DNA of 64,000 bases. It comes from Gammaproteobacteria bacterium. GTDB taxonomy: Bacteria > Pseudomonadota > Gammaproteobacteria > Nitrosococcales > Methylophagaceae. The stretch lies in NCBI GenBank assembly GCA_029248745.1, contig JAQWIT010000013.1, positions 124,001 to 188,000 of the forward strand. The letters are read 5' to 3'. The translations under genes were made by a program, and so were the position numbers. The notes beneath the pieces were generated by a model. That model saw nothing but the letters and a program-made list of their open reading frames with translations, was not told the origin of the DNA and ran no database searches. This document shows, piece by piece, positions 37,151-46,892 of this stretch (position 1 is its first letter; every line of letters starts with the position of its first letter).

Positions 37151-37401
37151 CACTAAAATATGATGGTGAAAATGCACCTACAGTAACGGCCAGTGGTGAA
37201 GGCGAGATTGCCGATGAGATTATTCGTATTGCACGAGAACATGGGGTGCCTTTGCGGCAAGAGGATGTGTTGGCTGCGTTATCAGGGGAATTAGAGTTAG
37301 GAGAAGAGATACTCCCGATGCTATATAGGGAGACTGCGGAAGTGATTGCTTATGCTTACCTTGTGTCAGGCAAAGTGCCTGTAATCAAAGATAAAAAATG
37401 A
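37117..37401 (+). CDS. FlhB C-terminal-domain-like protein (export switch type)
   Basis: A 94-residue protein matching the cytoplasmic domain of FlhB/YscU: IALKYDGENAPTVTASGEGE, ADEIIRIAREHGVPL and ILPMLYRETAEVIAYAYLV. The self-cleaving NPTH motif of true FlhB is absent, as in other small stand-alone homologues found downstream of fliK. The ATG at 37117 overlaps the ancestral end of fliK in an ATGA-like junction, now ATGG. The frame is open and looks functional although fliK is ruined, so it may be the next gene to decay or have another role. Confidence 0.75.
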   Translation: MVFENEPLRAIALKYDGENAPTVTASGEGEIADEIIRIAREHGVPLRQEDVLAALSGELELGEEILPMLYRETAEVIAYAYLVSGKVPVIKDKK

Positions 37402-37572
37402 GGATTAATTTGTTTGAAAGAGGACCTGATTTAACGTTTTTTGGGCTAAAAAGGTCAATCACTCCATAAGTTGCTTTATGTAGATCTCAATAAGTGTGGA
37501 TTTTCATAAATAAAACAGATATTGTCTTAGCCATATCAAAAGTGTTGTATTGATGTGGTAATTCATAATTAA

Positions 37573-37887
37573 ATGACTGTTGTGAGTAATTTTGGTTTGG
37601 AGCTTGAGACTGAGCTGCCAAAAAATCTGCAAGCTGCCCCGTTTACGGGATCAGACATTGCTACATTACTCGACGCTAAAATTGTTGTTGCCGGTGCTAG
37701 GGTTCATGATATCGCTTTTATGCGGATGATGTTAGAAATCAGTGGCTTTACACACATCACAGTTGCTCATTCGGGCAAAGCAGTTCTCAAATCATTACGT
37801 GAAGGCATTCAAGGTGATGTTTGTGACATCGACTTGGTCGTCCTTGACAGCAGCCTTGTTGACATTACTGCACGCGAAGGGTTGTAG
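37573..37887 (+). pseudogene. Response-regulator receiver domain fragment
   Basis: The 104-residue ORF begins with a non-domain lead and then a receiver-like stretch: AKIVVAGARVHDIAFMRMML, SGFTHITVAHSGKAVLKSL and DLVVLDSSLVD, with the phospho-acceptor Asp of the LVVLD strand. The domain stops after about 75 residues, before the conserved Lys strand, and nothing continues before psd 49 bases later. It is best read as a 3'-truncated response regulator, perhaps once linked to a cyclase or motility output. Whether any part is translated is unknown. Confidence 0.6.
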
Positions 37888-37936
37888 GCGTGAACTATGA
37901 CAATCTTCATTAAGAGACGAAAGGGGCGATAGTCAA

Positions 37937-38821
37937 TTGGCATTGAATGAAGAAGACGGTAATCAAAGCGAAGATGTTTCCTTGTGGGATAAAATGATGA
38001 CGTTGCCACAATATTTGATTCCTCAACACACCCTATCACTCTTCATGTATCGCTTAACACGTTGCGAAGTAGTGTGGTTTAAGAATGTATTTATTCGTTT
38101 TATTACGCGTCAATATAAAGTCAACATGGCTGAGGCGGCAGAAACTGATTTAGCAACATATCCTAGCTTTAATGCTTTTTTCACTCGTTTATTGAAAGAG
38201 GGTGTGCGGCCTATTGCTGACAACGACATCGTTTCACCCGTGGATGGTGTAGTTAGTCAGGCGGGCCCTATCGTGTCTGGTCAAATAGTACAGGCGAAAG
38301 GACAAGATTATAGTGTGTTGAGTCTATTAGGTGGTGATGATGCCTTGACTGCTGAATTTGTGGGGGGACAGTTTGCGACGATTTATTTATCACCTAAAGA
38401 TTATCACCGTATTCATATGCCTGTGACGGGTAAACTCAGAAAAATGCGCTATGTGCCAGGTGATTTATTTTCAGTTAGTCCGAGAACGGCACGCACCGTC
38501 CCCGATTTGTTTGCACGAAATGAACGTGTGGTGGTCACTTTTGATACTGAACTGGGCCCGATGGTCATGGTATTAGTGGGCGCCATTTTTGTCGGTAGTA
38601 TGGCAACTGTTTGGTCTGGTCAAATAACACCAGGTTACGGTAAAGCTGTTCGTCAATGGACTTATGATGATGCTGAGGCAATGATGATCGAAAAAGGACA
38701 AGAAATGGGCCGGTTTAATATGGGGTCGACAGTGGTATTGCTATTTGGTGAGCAGGCCGTGACATTCAATGATCAGATCGTTGCTGAAATGCCAATTCAG
38801 TTGGGTCATGGAATGGTTTGA
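37937..38821 (+). CDS. psd: Phosphatidylserine decarboxylase proenzyme
   Basis: Psd makes phosphatidylethanolamine from phosphatidylserine at the inner membrane. The 294-residue product contains SPVDGVVSQAG, IYLSPKDYHRIHMP and the pyruvoyl self-cleavage site GST (Gly263-Ser264) near the C-terminus. The start is unsure: TTG 37937 has AAGGGG upstream, but TTG 37981 or ATG 37993 would match the common SLWDKMMTLPQYLIP N-terminus. The upstream sequence belongs to the truncated response regulator, so the native start may have been disturbed. Confidence 0.93.
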   Translation: MALNEEDGNQSEDVSLWDKMMTLPQYLIPQHTLSLFMYRLTRCEVVWFKNVFIRFITRQYKVNMAEAAETDLATYPSFNAFFTRLLKEGVRPIADNDIVSPVDGVVSQAGPIVSGQIVQAKGQDYSVLSLLGGDDALTAEFVGGQFATIYLSPKDYHRIHMPVTGKLRKMRYVPGDLFSVSPRTARTVPDLFARNERVVVTFDTELGPMVMVLVGAIFVGSMATVWSGQITPGYGKAVRQWTYDDAEAMMIEKGQEMGRFNMGSTVVLLFGEQAVTFNDQIVAEMPIQLGHGMV

Positions 38822-38893
38822 ATCCGTAGCTACGAATTTTAAAAACCCTTGTTTAGTGTTGGAATTTTGCTGATTTGAAAGTTATCTAAGGTC

Positions 38894-38945
38894 ATGAATA
38901 ATTTATAAATATAAGTAGATAGTGAATATTTAAGTGATTATTCAT
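38894..38945. promoter_or_regulatory. Inverted repeat upstream of the tetR remnant
   Basis: ATGAATAAT (38894-38902) is exactly complementary to ATTATTCAT (38937-38945). A second TGAATA at 38923 forms a 6-10-6 palindrome with TATTCA (38939-38944). In very AT-rich DNA just before a TetR-type gene, this may be its operator. AT-rich chance pairing is the alternative. Confidence 0.35.
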
Positions 38946-38970
38946 TATTTAGGCGTATGCTATTTTCCCT

Positions 38971-39556
38971 ATGAAAAGTAGTGAAATACAACAGCAAATT
39001 GTTGGGGCCGCTGAAGCACGGTTTAAGTTTTATGGCTATCAAAAGACAACAATGGCAGAAATTGCGAGCGACTGTCAGATGTCAGCGGTAAACCTTTATC
39101 GCTATCTTGAGAATAAATTAGCTATTGCTGCGGTATTGGCCAAGGCATGTTTGCCTGAAATAGAGCACTCCTTATCGACTATTGTTACGAATAAGAAATT
39201 GTCCGCAATTGAGAAATTACAAGCGTTTGTATTGAGTCAATTGCATCGAACTTATCATTATTTTGACGCGGTGCCAAAATTGGGTGAGTTAGTCGAGGAG
39301 ATGACGACACAATGGCCGGCAGACATAGAGGCTCATCGGCAGCAGAATTAGTGTTGCTCAAACAATTGTTACAGCAGGGGCAGGCAATAAAGGAATTTGC
39401 CTTTGTGATACAGCAGAAACGGCCGATGCAGTCTATTCTGCAACATTATTATTTTATTTTCCATTAACACTGGGACTTTATCCGTTGGCTATCTTGGAAG
39501 AGAAAACAGCTCATGTTAATCAATTATTACACCAGTGGTTTGAAAAGCCACAATGA
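38971..39556 (+). pseudogene. TetR-family transcriptional regulator, frameshifted
   Basis: The first frame encodes a clean TetR DNA-binding domain: QQQIVGAAEARFKFYGYQKT, TMAEIASDCQMSAVNLYRYL and then the start of the ligand domain. It ends early at 39351. The protein clearly goes on in other frames: AAELVLLKQLLQQGQAIKEF, then DTAETADAVYSATLLFYFPL and HVNQLLHQWFEKPQ, ending at 39554-39556. At least two indels are needed to restore it. It sits immediately upstream of an RND/LolA-like/barrel cassette that it probably once controlled. The intact DNA-binding domain without most of the ligand domain might still be made. Confidence 0.82.
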
Positions 39557-39579
39557 GGCTCATATTTAAGGGAAAGATC

Positions 39580-41877
39580 ATGACTGAGTCATTAACCGTT
39601 CGTCACGCCAAATTTGTTGTTTATCACCCTTGGCGAGTATTGCTGCTGCTATTGCTTATCGTTATGGCTGCAGCAAGTGGTGGACGATTCATCGAATTTA
39701 CTAATGATTATCGTGTATTTTTTAGTGAGGATAATCCTGAGCTCAATGCCTTTGAGGCGATGCAGGATATTTATACCAAGACGGATAATGTGTTATTCGT
39801 GATAGCGCCTAAGCGTGGCGATGTGTTTAATGCCGAAACGTTAGCGCTAGTGTCAGAAATGACGGAACAATCCTGGCAGACACCGTATTCTACACGCGTT
39901 GATTCCATTACTAACTTTCAGCATACCGTAGCAGCTGCGGATGATTTATTAGTGGGTGATTTAGTCCCAGCATCGGCTGATTTATCACTAGAATTTATTG
40001 ATTTTGTACGTGATGTCGCCTTGAACGAACCCATACTAATCAATCGTTTAGTCTCGCCTAAGGCGCATGTTACAGGTATTAATGTAACGGTTCAATTGCC
40101 TGGAAAATCTTTGGATGAAGTCCCTGAAACAGCTAATTTTGCCCGAGCCTTAGCTCAGGAGATGATGCTGAAATACCCTAATCATGAGATCCACTCCACA
40201 GGCTTGGCCATGATGAATAATGCGTTTGGCGAAATGTCCCAAAAAGATATGGCTACATTAGTACCATTGATGTTTTTAACGATTATTGTTGTTCTAGGTG
40301 TACTTTTACGGTCATTTTCGGCGACGTTTGTATCTATTTTTATGATTTTTTCGACCATTATGTTTGCGATGGGGTTGATGGGGTGGTTAGGATGGAAACT
40401 TACACCGGCTTCAGCAGGTGCACCTACTATTTTAATGACGATGGCAGTAGCGGATACGGTCCATTTGCTGGTGACGTTTTTACATAATATGCGTCGAGGT
40501 CATAACAAGGCCGTAGCGATGTTGAATAGTCTGAGGGTTAATTTTCAGCCTATTTTCATCACAAGTATTACAACAGCGATTGGTTTTTTGAGTATGAATT
40601 TTAGTGATGTGCCGCCATTCCAAGACTTAGGTAATGTCGTTGCAATGGGGGTTATGTTTGCTTTCGTACTTTCGGTCACGGTATTACCGGCGATGATGAT
40701 GTTGATGCCGATTAGAATTAAAGTACAAGAAGAGACAGATAGTCACTTGATGGTGCGCTTTGCTCTTGGTGTCATTAATCGACGAGGTCCACTGCTATTG
40801 GGTATGGGACTACTGGCTGTGTCGATTATAGCTTTTTTACCTCAGAACACATTGGATGATCAGTTCGTCGAGTATTTTGATGAAACTGTAGAATTTAGGC
40901 AGGCGACTGATTTTTCTAGTGAAAACCTTTCTGGTATTTACACGCTGCAATATTCTATGGATCAAGGAAGCAGTGGCGGTGTCAGTGATCCGGCCTTCCT
41001 ACAATCGGTTGAACGATTTTCAAATTGGTTAAGAACACAACCTGAGGTGATGCATGTTCAAACCATTTCCGATACGTTTAAACGGCTTAATAAAAATATG
41101 CACGGTGATAACCCAGCTTATTATCGTTTGCCAGAGTCACGTGAGTTAGCTGCACAATATTTATTACTCTATGAGTTATCTCTACCTTACGGTTTGGATT
41201 TGAACGATCAAATTGATGTCGATAAAGCGCAAACACGTATTAATGTCACGCTCGAAAACTTACATACCAACGAGATGTTAGCGATAGAAACACGCGTTGC
41301 TGAGTGGCTTGGACAGAATTTACCTGAATTGTCTTATACGGCAGCCAGTCCGAGCCTCATGTTTGCCCATATCGGTGAGCGTAATGTCAGTAGTATGTTG
41401 CTAGGGACGACATTGGCCTTGATTGTGATTTCATTTATTTTGGTATTGGCTCTGCGTTCTGCACGCATCGGCTTGTTAAGTTTGGCGCCAAATCTAATAC
41501 CTGCAGGCATGGCCTTTGGTTTGTGGGGTATGTTGGTTGGTCAGGTGGGTATGTCCTTGTCGGTCGTGGCTGGGATGACGCTAGGCATTGTTGTTGATGA
41601 TACGGTCCATTTCTTGAGTAAGTATCTGCGAGCACGGAGAGAGAATAATCTTAATGCGGAACAAGCTGTGCATTATGCTTTTAAGACCGTGGGTATCGCA
41701 TTGTGGGTGACTTCCTTGGTGTTAATATTGGGCTTTTTGGTGTTAAGCCAATCCCATTTCTCATTGAATTCTGATATGGGCATGATGGCCGCAATGACGA
41801 TTGCCATTGCCTTGATTATGGACTTTTTATTCTTGCCACCATTATTGATGAAATTAGAGGGAAAGAAAGATGCGTAA
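39580..41877 (+). CDS. RND/MMPL-family efflux permease
   Basis: A 765-residue inner-membrane protein with the MMPL-type layout: an N-terminal helix (VLLLLLLIVMAAASGG), a periplasmic domain, five helices starting ATLVPLMFLTIIVVLGVLLR, then a repeat of the same plan in the second half. The intramembrane region MTMAVADTVHLLVTFLHNM and its second copy GIVVDDTVHFLSKYL carry the Asp residues typical of this sterol-sensing/RND group (HpnN-like), often implicated in lipid export. The start ATG 39580 follows AAGGGA. The LolA-like gene overlaps its end by 8 bases. Confidence 0.88.
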   Translation: MTESLTVRHAKFVVYHPWRVLLLLLLIVMAAASGGRFIEFTNDYRVFFSEDNPELNAFEAMQDIYTKTDNVLFVIAPKRGDVFNAETLALVSEMTEQSWQTPYSTRVDSITNFQHTVAAADDLLVGDLVPASADLSLEFIDFVRDVALNEPILINRLVSPKAHVTGINVTVQLPGKSLDEVPETANFARALAQEMMLKYPNHEIHSTGLAMMNNAFGEMSQKDMATLVPLMFLTIIVVLGVLLRSFSATFVSIFMIFSTIMFAMGLMGWLGWKLTPASAGAPTILMTMAVADTVHLLVTFLHNMRRGHNKAVAMLNSLRVNFQPIFITSITTAIGFLSMNFSDVPPFQDLGNVVAMGVMFAFVLSVTVLPAMMMLMPIRIKVQEETDSHLMVRFALGVINRRGPLLLGMGLLAVSIIAFLPQNTLDDQFVEYFDETVEFRQATDFSSENLSGIYTLQYSMDQGSSGGVSDPAFLQSVERFSNWLRTQPEVMHVQTISDTFKRLNKNMHGDNPAYYRLPESRELAAQYLLLYELSLPYGLDLNDQIDVDKAQTRINVTLENLHTNEMLAIETRVAEWLGQNLPELSYTAASPSLMFAHIGERNVSSMLLGTTLALIVISFILVLALRSARIGLLSLAPNLIPAGMAFGLWGMLVGQVGMSLSVVAGMTLGIVVDDTVHFLSKYLRARRENNLNAEQAVHYAFKTVGIALWVTSLVLILGFLVLSQSHFSLNSDMGMMAAMTIAIALIMDFLFLPPLLMKLEGKKDA

Positions 41878-42646
41878 GTTTTTATTATTAGCATTGCTAT
41901 TGTTGTCTCCTGTTGTGATGGCAGAAACACCCGAAGAGAAAGGGTTGGCAATTGCTTTGGAGACAGATAAGAGAGATAAAGGCTGGCAAGATAGCTATGC
42001 TGAGATGAAGATGGTATTACGTAATCGCCATGGCAAAGAAAGCGTCCGTCAGATTCGAGTGACAAATTTGGAAGTCGATGGCGATGGTGATAAAGGCCTG
42101 ACGGTATTTGATGAGCCGCGTGATATTAAAGGCACGTCTTTTTTAAGCTATTCACATTCTTTAGAACCAGATGAGCAATGGATTTTCTTGCCTGCTTTAA
42201 AACGGGTCAAGCGTATCTCATCGAGTAATAAATCGGGCCCCTTTATGGGAAGTGAATTTGCTTATGAAGATATCAGTTCATTCGAAATTCCAAAATACAG
42301 TTATTTATATTTACGCGATGAGCTATTTAATGGCATGGATTGTTATGTCTTGGAGTTAAGGCCGCAATACCAACACTCTGGTTACACTAAAAGTCATGTG
42401 TGGATAGATAAGGCAGAGTTTCGTAGTCAAAAGATTGATTATTATGACCGCAAGGATAGTTTATTAAAAACCCAAATTTTTAGTGATTATCAGCAGTATC
42501 TGGATCAATACTGGCGTGCTCATACTATGACGATGCAAAATCATCAAAATGGTAAATCTACGACACTACAGTGGGATGATTTTCAATTTAAAAATGGACT
42601 GAATGATGGCGATTTCAAGAAGAACGATCTTAAACGCCAGCGCTAA
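41870..42646 (+). CDS. LolA-like outer-membrane lipoprotein-sorting family protein
   Basis: A 258-residue periplasmic protein with a signal peptide (FLLLALLLLSPVVMA, cleavage near residue 18). The mature part has the half-barrel pattern of the LolA-like family commonly paired with RND/MMPL permeases: KGTSFLSYSHSLEPDEQWIF, LPALKRVKRISSSNKSGPFM, GSEFAYEDISSFEI. A role in carrying a lipid-like substrate from the permease to the outer membrane is inferred from fold and context. It overlaps the permease gene by 8 bases and the barrel gene by 44. Confidence 0.85.
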   Translation: MRKFLLLALLLLSPVVMAETPEEKGLAIALETDKRDKGWQDSYAEMKMVLRNRHGKESVRQIRVTNLEVDGDGDKGLTVFDEPRDIKGTSFLSYSHSLEPDEQWIFLPALKRVKRISSSNKSGPFMGSEFAYEDISSFEIPKYSYLYLRDELFNGMDCYVLELRPQYQHSGYTKSHVWIDKAEFRSQKIDYYDRKDSLLKTQIFSDYQQYLDQYWRAHTMTMQNHQNGKSTTLQWDDFQFKNGLNDGDFKKNDLKRQR

Positions 42647-43817
42647 AATAAGTGCCTTTTTAGTGATAACATGCTTTGGCCTGTGTAGGGCTGCTGCTGT
42701 CGAACTATCCGGTTATATGAGTGCAGAATATCGTTATTCTCACCATGATGCTTTATTTTCATCTTCCGGCCAACATAACCCTTCGATGGCACTCGCTCCT
42801 GAGTTTTATACTGAGTGGGATAATGGAGAACAGAGCTTACTATTTAGCCCCTTTATACGTGTAGATGGTGAGGATGCAGAGCGGTCACATGCGGATATAC
42901 GAGAACTACAATGGTTATTAGTACGAGATGACTGGGAGTTACGTGTTGGCATTGGGAAAGTTTTCTGGGGTGTTGCAGAATCTCAACATTTGGTTGATGT
43001 TATTAACCAGAGTGATTTTGTTGAAAATACCGATACGGAAGATAAATTAGGCCAGCCGATGATTAATCTCAGTTTATTTCAGGATTGGGGTACGGTCGAT
43101 TTGTTTGTTATGCCTTATTTTAGAGAGCGGACATTTGTTGGGCGTGATGGCCGTCTGAGAGGGCCGTTAGTGGTTGATACGGATGCTGCTACCTATGAAT
43201 CCGGTGCAGGACGCCACCATTTGGACGTGGCTGTACGCTGGTCCCACAGTGTCGGAGATTGGGAGTTAGGCCTATCGCATTTTTATGGGTCTAATCGTGA
43301 ACCTCAACTATTGCTTAATTCAACTGCGACAGCTTTGATTCCTTTTTATGAAACAATGCACCAGACGGGGATAGATGCACAATATACGCGTGAATCATGG
43401 CTATGGAAGTTGGAAATGATTCGTAGAGAAACGAGTGCGAGTACTTTTTTTGCATTGACTGGCGGTGTTGAGTACACGTTTTATAGTGTGTTTGATTCCG
43501 ATATTGATGTTGGTCTAATTTCAGAGTATCTGTTCGATGACTGTGACGATGTATGTAGAACTGCATTTGAGGATGATGTTTTAGTAGGTACGCGTTTAAC
43601 TTGGAATGATGTGCAATCGAGCGAACTTTTTGTGGGTGTAATTCACGATCTTTCTAGTGAGGATATGGCTTGGAATATTGAAGCCAGTCGACGTATAGGT
43701 GATCGCTGGAAAGTGTCTGTAGAGGGGAGGTTTTTCAATGTTGATACAGTACAAAGTGTGTTGTATCCCGTAAGGCGTGATGATTATATTCAGTTAGAGT
43801 TAGCACGTTATTTCTAG
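42603..43817 (+). CDS. Predicted outer-membrane beta-barrel protein
   Basis: A 404-residue protein with a signal peptide (ISAFLVITCFGLCRAAA) and many alternating beta strands, ending in the outer-membrane insertion signature LELARYF with terminal Phe. Motifs such as LSGYMSAEYRYS and LRVGIGKVFWGVAESQHLVD resemble DUF1302/alginate-export-like barrels found beside RND/LolA-like pairs. The start overlaps the preceding gene by 44 bases, consistent with coupling. It probably provides the outer-membrane part of the cassette; substrate is unknown. A strong terminator follows. Confidence 0.8.
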   Translation: MMAISRRTILNASAKISAFLVITCFGLCRAAAVELSGYMSAEYRYSHHDALFSSSGQHNPSMALAPEFYTEWDNGEQSLLFSPFIRVDGEDAERSHADIRELQWLLVRDDWELRVGIGKVFWGVAESQHLVDVINQSDFVENTDTEDKLGQPMINLSLFQDWGTVDLFVMPYFRERTFVGRDGRLRGPLVVDTDAATYESGAGRHHLDVAVRWSHSVGDWELGLSHFYGSNREPQLLLNSTATALIPFYETMHQTGIDAQYTRESWLWKLEMIRRETSASTFFALTGGVEYTFYSVFDSDIDVGLISEYLFDDCDDVCRTAFEDDVLVGTRLTWNDVQSSELFVGVIHDLSSEDMAWNIEASRRIGDRWKVSVEGRFFNVDTVQSVLYPVRRDDYIQLELARYF

Positions 43818-43843
43818 GTGAGATGGTAAACGCAGTATTAAAT

Positions 43844-43871
43844 AAAAAAGCCGGCTAACGCCGGCTTTTTT
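43844..43871. terminator. Bidirectional rho-independent terminator
   Basis: Six A residues, GCCGGC, TAAC, GCCGGC and six T residues form a perfect GC-rich hairpin with U tracts on both strands. It separates the plus-strand barrel gene from the minus-strand zwf. Confidence 0.95.
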
Positions 43872-43892
43872 ATTGTTATGTGATGATAGGGT

Positions 43893-45362
43893 TTAGTCGT
43901 GATCACGCCATTGATGACATGAATCATCAAAGATGCGAGAGACTTCTTCTGGCCCCCATGTACCTGCTTCGTATTTATGGACAAAGTCTTGTTCTTTTGA
44001 CCATTTTTCAATGATCGGATCGACGACTTTCCAAGCTAAATCGACTTCGTCTGCACGTAAGAATAATGAGCGATCACCTAAGATAGCATTTAGAATCATC
44101 GCTTCATAAGCATCGAGCTTATGTTTGGTATCTTCAGTTTCCACTGTGTCCATACCTACAGTATGTGCTTTGAGCTCTAGTCCTGGCTCTTTAGCTTGTA
44201 ACTCTATTCTGAGGGTGTTTTCTGGCTGCAAACCCATTACTATCCAGTTAGCGTGGCTATCGCCAATTTCAGTGTCTTTAAAGATTTCTTGTGGCGGTTT
44301 TTTGAAACGGATGGCAATGGTGGCACGCGATTCAGGCATGCACTTACCTGTACGTAGGTAGAACGGTACGTCTTTCCAACGCCAGTTATCGATATACACT
44401 TTAATTGCAGCGTAAGTTTCTGTAACACTGTTTTCTGGCGCGTCATCTTCTTCTAGATAGCCTTTGACTTTTTCGCCGTTAACCGTACCTGCAGCATACT
44501 GACCACGGAAGGCATGATCATCAACCATGTCTTCTGTAATAGGACGAATAGCTTTAAGTACTTTCACTTTTTCATCACGTAATGACTCATCCGCTAAATC
44601 TGCTGGTGGTTCCATAGCAATTAAGGTCATCACTTGTAATAAGTGGCTTTGAATCATGTCACGCATAGCGCCAGAGCCGTCATAGTAGCCTGCACGGCCA
44701 GCCACACCTTGCTGTTCAGCATGGGTGATTTGGATATGGTCAATGTATCTACGGTTCCAAAGTGGTTCTAGTAATAAATTGGCAAAACGGAAAACGAAAA
44801 TGTTTTGAACTGTGCCTTTGCCTAAGTAATGATCAATACGGTATGTTTGTTTTTCGCTAAAGTTACGCCCTAGTACTTCTTCAAGATCATGAGCACTCTT
44901 TTGATCATAACCGAATGGTTTTTCGACCACTAGGCGTCGCCAGCCTTCATCTTCTTTATTTAAGCCAATGGCAGCAAGTTCGGTACCCACTACATCAAAT
45001 AGAGCAGGCGCGATTGATAAGTAAAAGACGATATTTTTTGGAAAACTGTATTCAGGATTATCCAGCATTTTTTTCAGTTCTGAATAGGTTTCAGCTTCAT
45101 TGATATCACAATGAAAGTAACTTATTTTGGTCAGGAAGCTAGTTAGAACATCATTATCAATACCGCCACGGGCTTTGGGGGTGACGTAGTCAACGACTTT
45201 GCCTTTCCAGTCTTTTTGAGCCATGGGTCTACGGCCCATACAGATCACCTTAGTGTTTTCTGTTAAGCGGTTTTCTGCATTGAGGTGATAAAGTGCTGGT
45301 AGCAATTTTTTTTGAGACAAGTCTCCAGTAGCACCAAAGATAATAATTGTACAATCTTCCAT
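43893..45362 (-). CDS. zwf: Glucose-6-phosphate 1-dehydrogenase
   Basis: Zwf oxidises glucose-6-phosphate to the lactone with NAD(P)+. The 489-residue product has the dinucleotide-binding [17 protein letters not shown], the active-site [14 protein letters not shown] and PEGKxxRF-like [13 protein letters not shown]. Length is normal. It is divergent from glgA across an AT-rich 80-base gap. With glk and pgl at 33 kb it shows an active glucose-6-phosphate oxidation route; gnd, edd and eda are not in this window. Confidence 0.96.
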   Translation of the reverse strand: MEDCTIIIFGATGDLSQKKLLPALYHLNAENRLTENTKVICMGRRPMAQKDWKGKVVDYVTPKARGGIDNDVLTSFLTKISYFHCDINEAETYSELKKMLDNPEYSFPKNIVFYLSIAPALFDVVGTELAAIGLNKEDEGWRRLVVEKPFGYDQKSAHDLEEVLGRNFSEKQTYRIDHYLGKGTVQNIFVFRFANLLLEPLWNRRYIDHIQITHAEQQGVAGRAGYYDGSGAMRDMIQSHLLQVMTLIAMEPPADLADESLRDEKVKVLKAIRPITEDMVDDHAFRGQYAAGTVNGEKVKGYLEEDDAPENSVTETYAAIKVYIDNWRWKDVPFYLRTGKCMPESRATIAIRFKKPPQEIFKDTEIGDSHANWIVMGLQPENTLRIELQAKEPGLELKAHTVGMDTVETEDTKHKLDAYEAMILNAILGDRSLFLRADEVDLAWKVVDPIIEKWSKEQDFVHKYEAGTWGPEEVSRIFDDSCHQWRDHD

Positions 45363-45443
45363 ATTTTCTCCATTTTTAAGCTATTACTAGGGCTAAATAG
45401 CGTAATATAACTAGTTTAATTGTACATTTATTGGGAGCAAAAG

Positions 45444-46892
45444 GTGCGAAAAATTCTGTTTGCAAGTAGCGAAGTTCACCCGTTGGTTAAGACAGGTGGT
45501 TTGGCTGATGTGTCTGCAAGTTTGCCATTGGCACTTCATGAACAAGGACAGGATGTACGCATTGTGATGCCGGCTTATCGGGCGTGTTTAGCGGCATTGG
45601 AAGGAACAGCAGTCGTTGCATCGATTAATCTAGAAGGGTTTTTATTGCCCGTTGAAGTTTTAGAATCACGGTTGCCTAACAGTGATGTTGTGCTTTGGTT
45701 AGTGAACTCACCTTATCATTTTGACCGCGAGGGCGGCCCATATGGTCAGCCAGAAAGCGGTGATTGGCCTGATAATGCGGCACGTTTTGCGTTATTTTCA
45801 CGTGCTATTGCCGTACTAGCGATGAATGAGGCCGGTTTAAGCTGGCAGCCTGATGTCTTACATTGTAATGACTGGCAAACAGGCTTGGCTCCTGCTTTAA
45901 TTGCTGCTCAAGAACAGCGCCCTGCGACATTATTCACCATACATAATTTGGCCTATCAAGGTTTATTTAGTCGTGATGAATTTGATGCTTTAGATTTGCC
46001 CGATCTATTTTGGCATATGGAAGGGTTAGAGTTTTATGAGCAATTGTCGTTTATGAAAGGCGGTTTGGTATTTGCGGATAAGATTTCGACCGTGAGTCCG
46101 AGCTATGCAGAAGAAATTTGTAATGAAGAGTATGGTTACGGACTGGAAGGTTTATTGTCTTACCGTGCAGATGAAGGGCGTTTAAGTGGCATTTTGAATG
46201 GCATTGATCATGATGAATGGAACCCAAAGCGAGACCCTTATATCACTTCGCCTTATTCGGCTAAGAAGCTAGATAAGAAAGCCGATAATAAGGCAGCGCT
46301 TCAACGGTACTTTTCTTTGCCACAAGAACCTGATGTTCTGTTACTGGGTTTTATCAGCCGTTTAGTGTCGCAAAAAGGGATTGATTTAACGATATCTGCG
46401 GTACGTCAGTTATTGGATGCCGGTGCGGCTGTTCAGTTGGTATGTTTAGGTAGTGGCGATCCTGATTACGAGCGAGACTTACAGGTGTTACGTGCTCGTT
46501 TCCCAGACAAGGTAGGTGTTACGATTGGTTACGATGAAGCTTTATCTCATCAGATAGAAGCTGGCGTAGATGCATTTGTGATGCCGTCACGTTTTGAGCC
46601 TTGCGGCTTAAATCAGCTTTATAGCTTACGTTATGGTACCTTGCCGATTGTTCGGACGACGGGGGGATTGGCAGATTCTGTAGAAGATGCTGATGAGTTA
46701 GGGGGTGGTACAGGCTTTCAATTTGAGTTGGCGACACCTGAAGCTTTGCTGGTCGCACTTAATCGAGCTTTAGCTTTGTATCAACAACCAGTGTTATGGC
46801 GGCAGATGCAAGTGACAGCAATGAAACGAGATTTTAGTTGGCAAAATAGTGCTGCAGCGTATTTGGCGCTTTATGATGACCTAAGTCTGTGA
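45444..46892 (+). CDS. glgA: Glycogen synthase (ADP-glucose type)
   Basis: GlgA elongates glycogen from ADP-glucose. I place the start at GTG 45444 (VRKILFASSEVHPLVKTGGL), after a GGGAGC ribosome site, giving 482 residues. The ADP-glucose motif KTGGLADV and the GT5 motif SRFEPCGLNQLYSLRYGT are present, along with LHCNDWQTGLAPAL. No other glg gene is nearby. It ends tail-to-tail with a PqiA-like gene, overlapping by 12 bases. Confidence 0.94.
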   Translation: MRKILFASSEVHPLVKTGGLADVSASLPLALHEQGQDVRIVMPAYRACLAALEGTAVVASINLEGFLLPVEVLESRLPNSDVVLWLVNSPYHFDREGGPYGQPESGDWPDNAARFALFSRAIAVLAMNEAGLSWQPDVLHCNDWQTGLAPALIAAQEQRPATLFTIHNLAYQGLFSRDEFDALDLPDLFWHMEGLEFYEQLSFMKGGLVFADKISTVSPSYAEEICNEEYGYGLEGLLSYRADEGRLSGILNGIDHDEWNPKRDPYITSPYSAKKLDKKADNKAALQRYFSLPQEPDVLLLGFISRLVSQKGIDLTISAVRQLLDAGAAVQLVCLGSGDPDYERDLQVLRARFPDKVGVTIGYDEALSHQIEAGVDAFVMPSRFEPCGLNQLYSLRYGTLPIVRTTGGLADSVEDADELGGGTGFQFELATPEALLVALNRALALYQQPVLWRQMQVTAMKRDFSWQNSAAAYLALYDDLSL

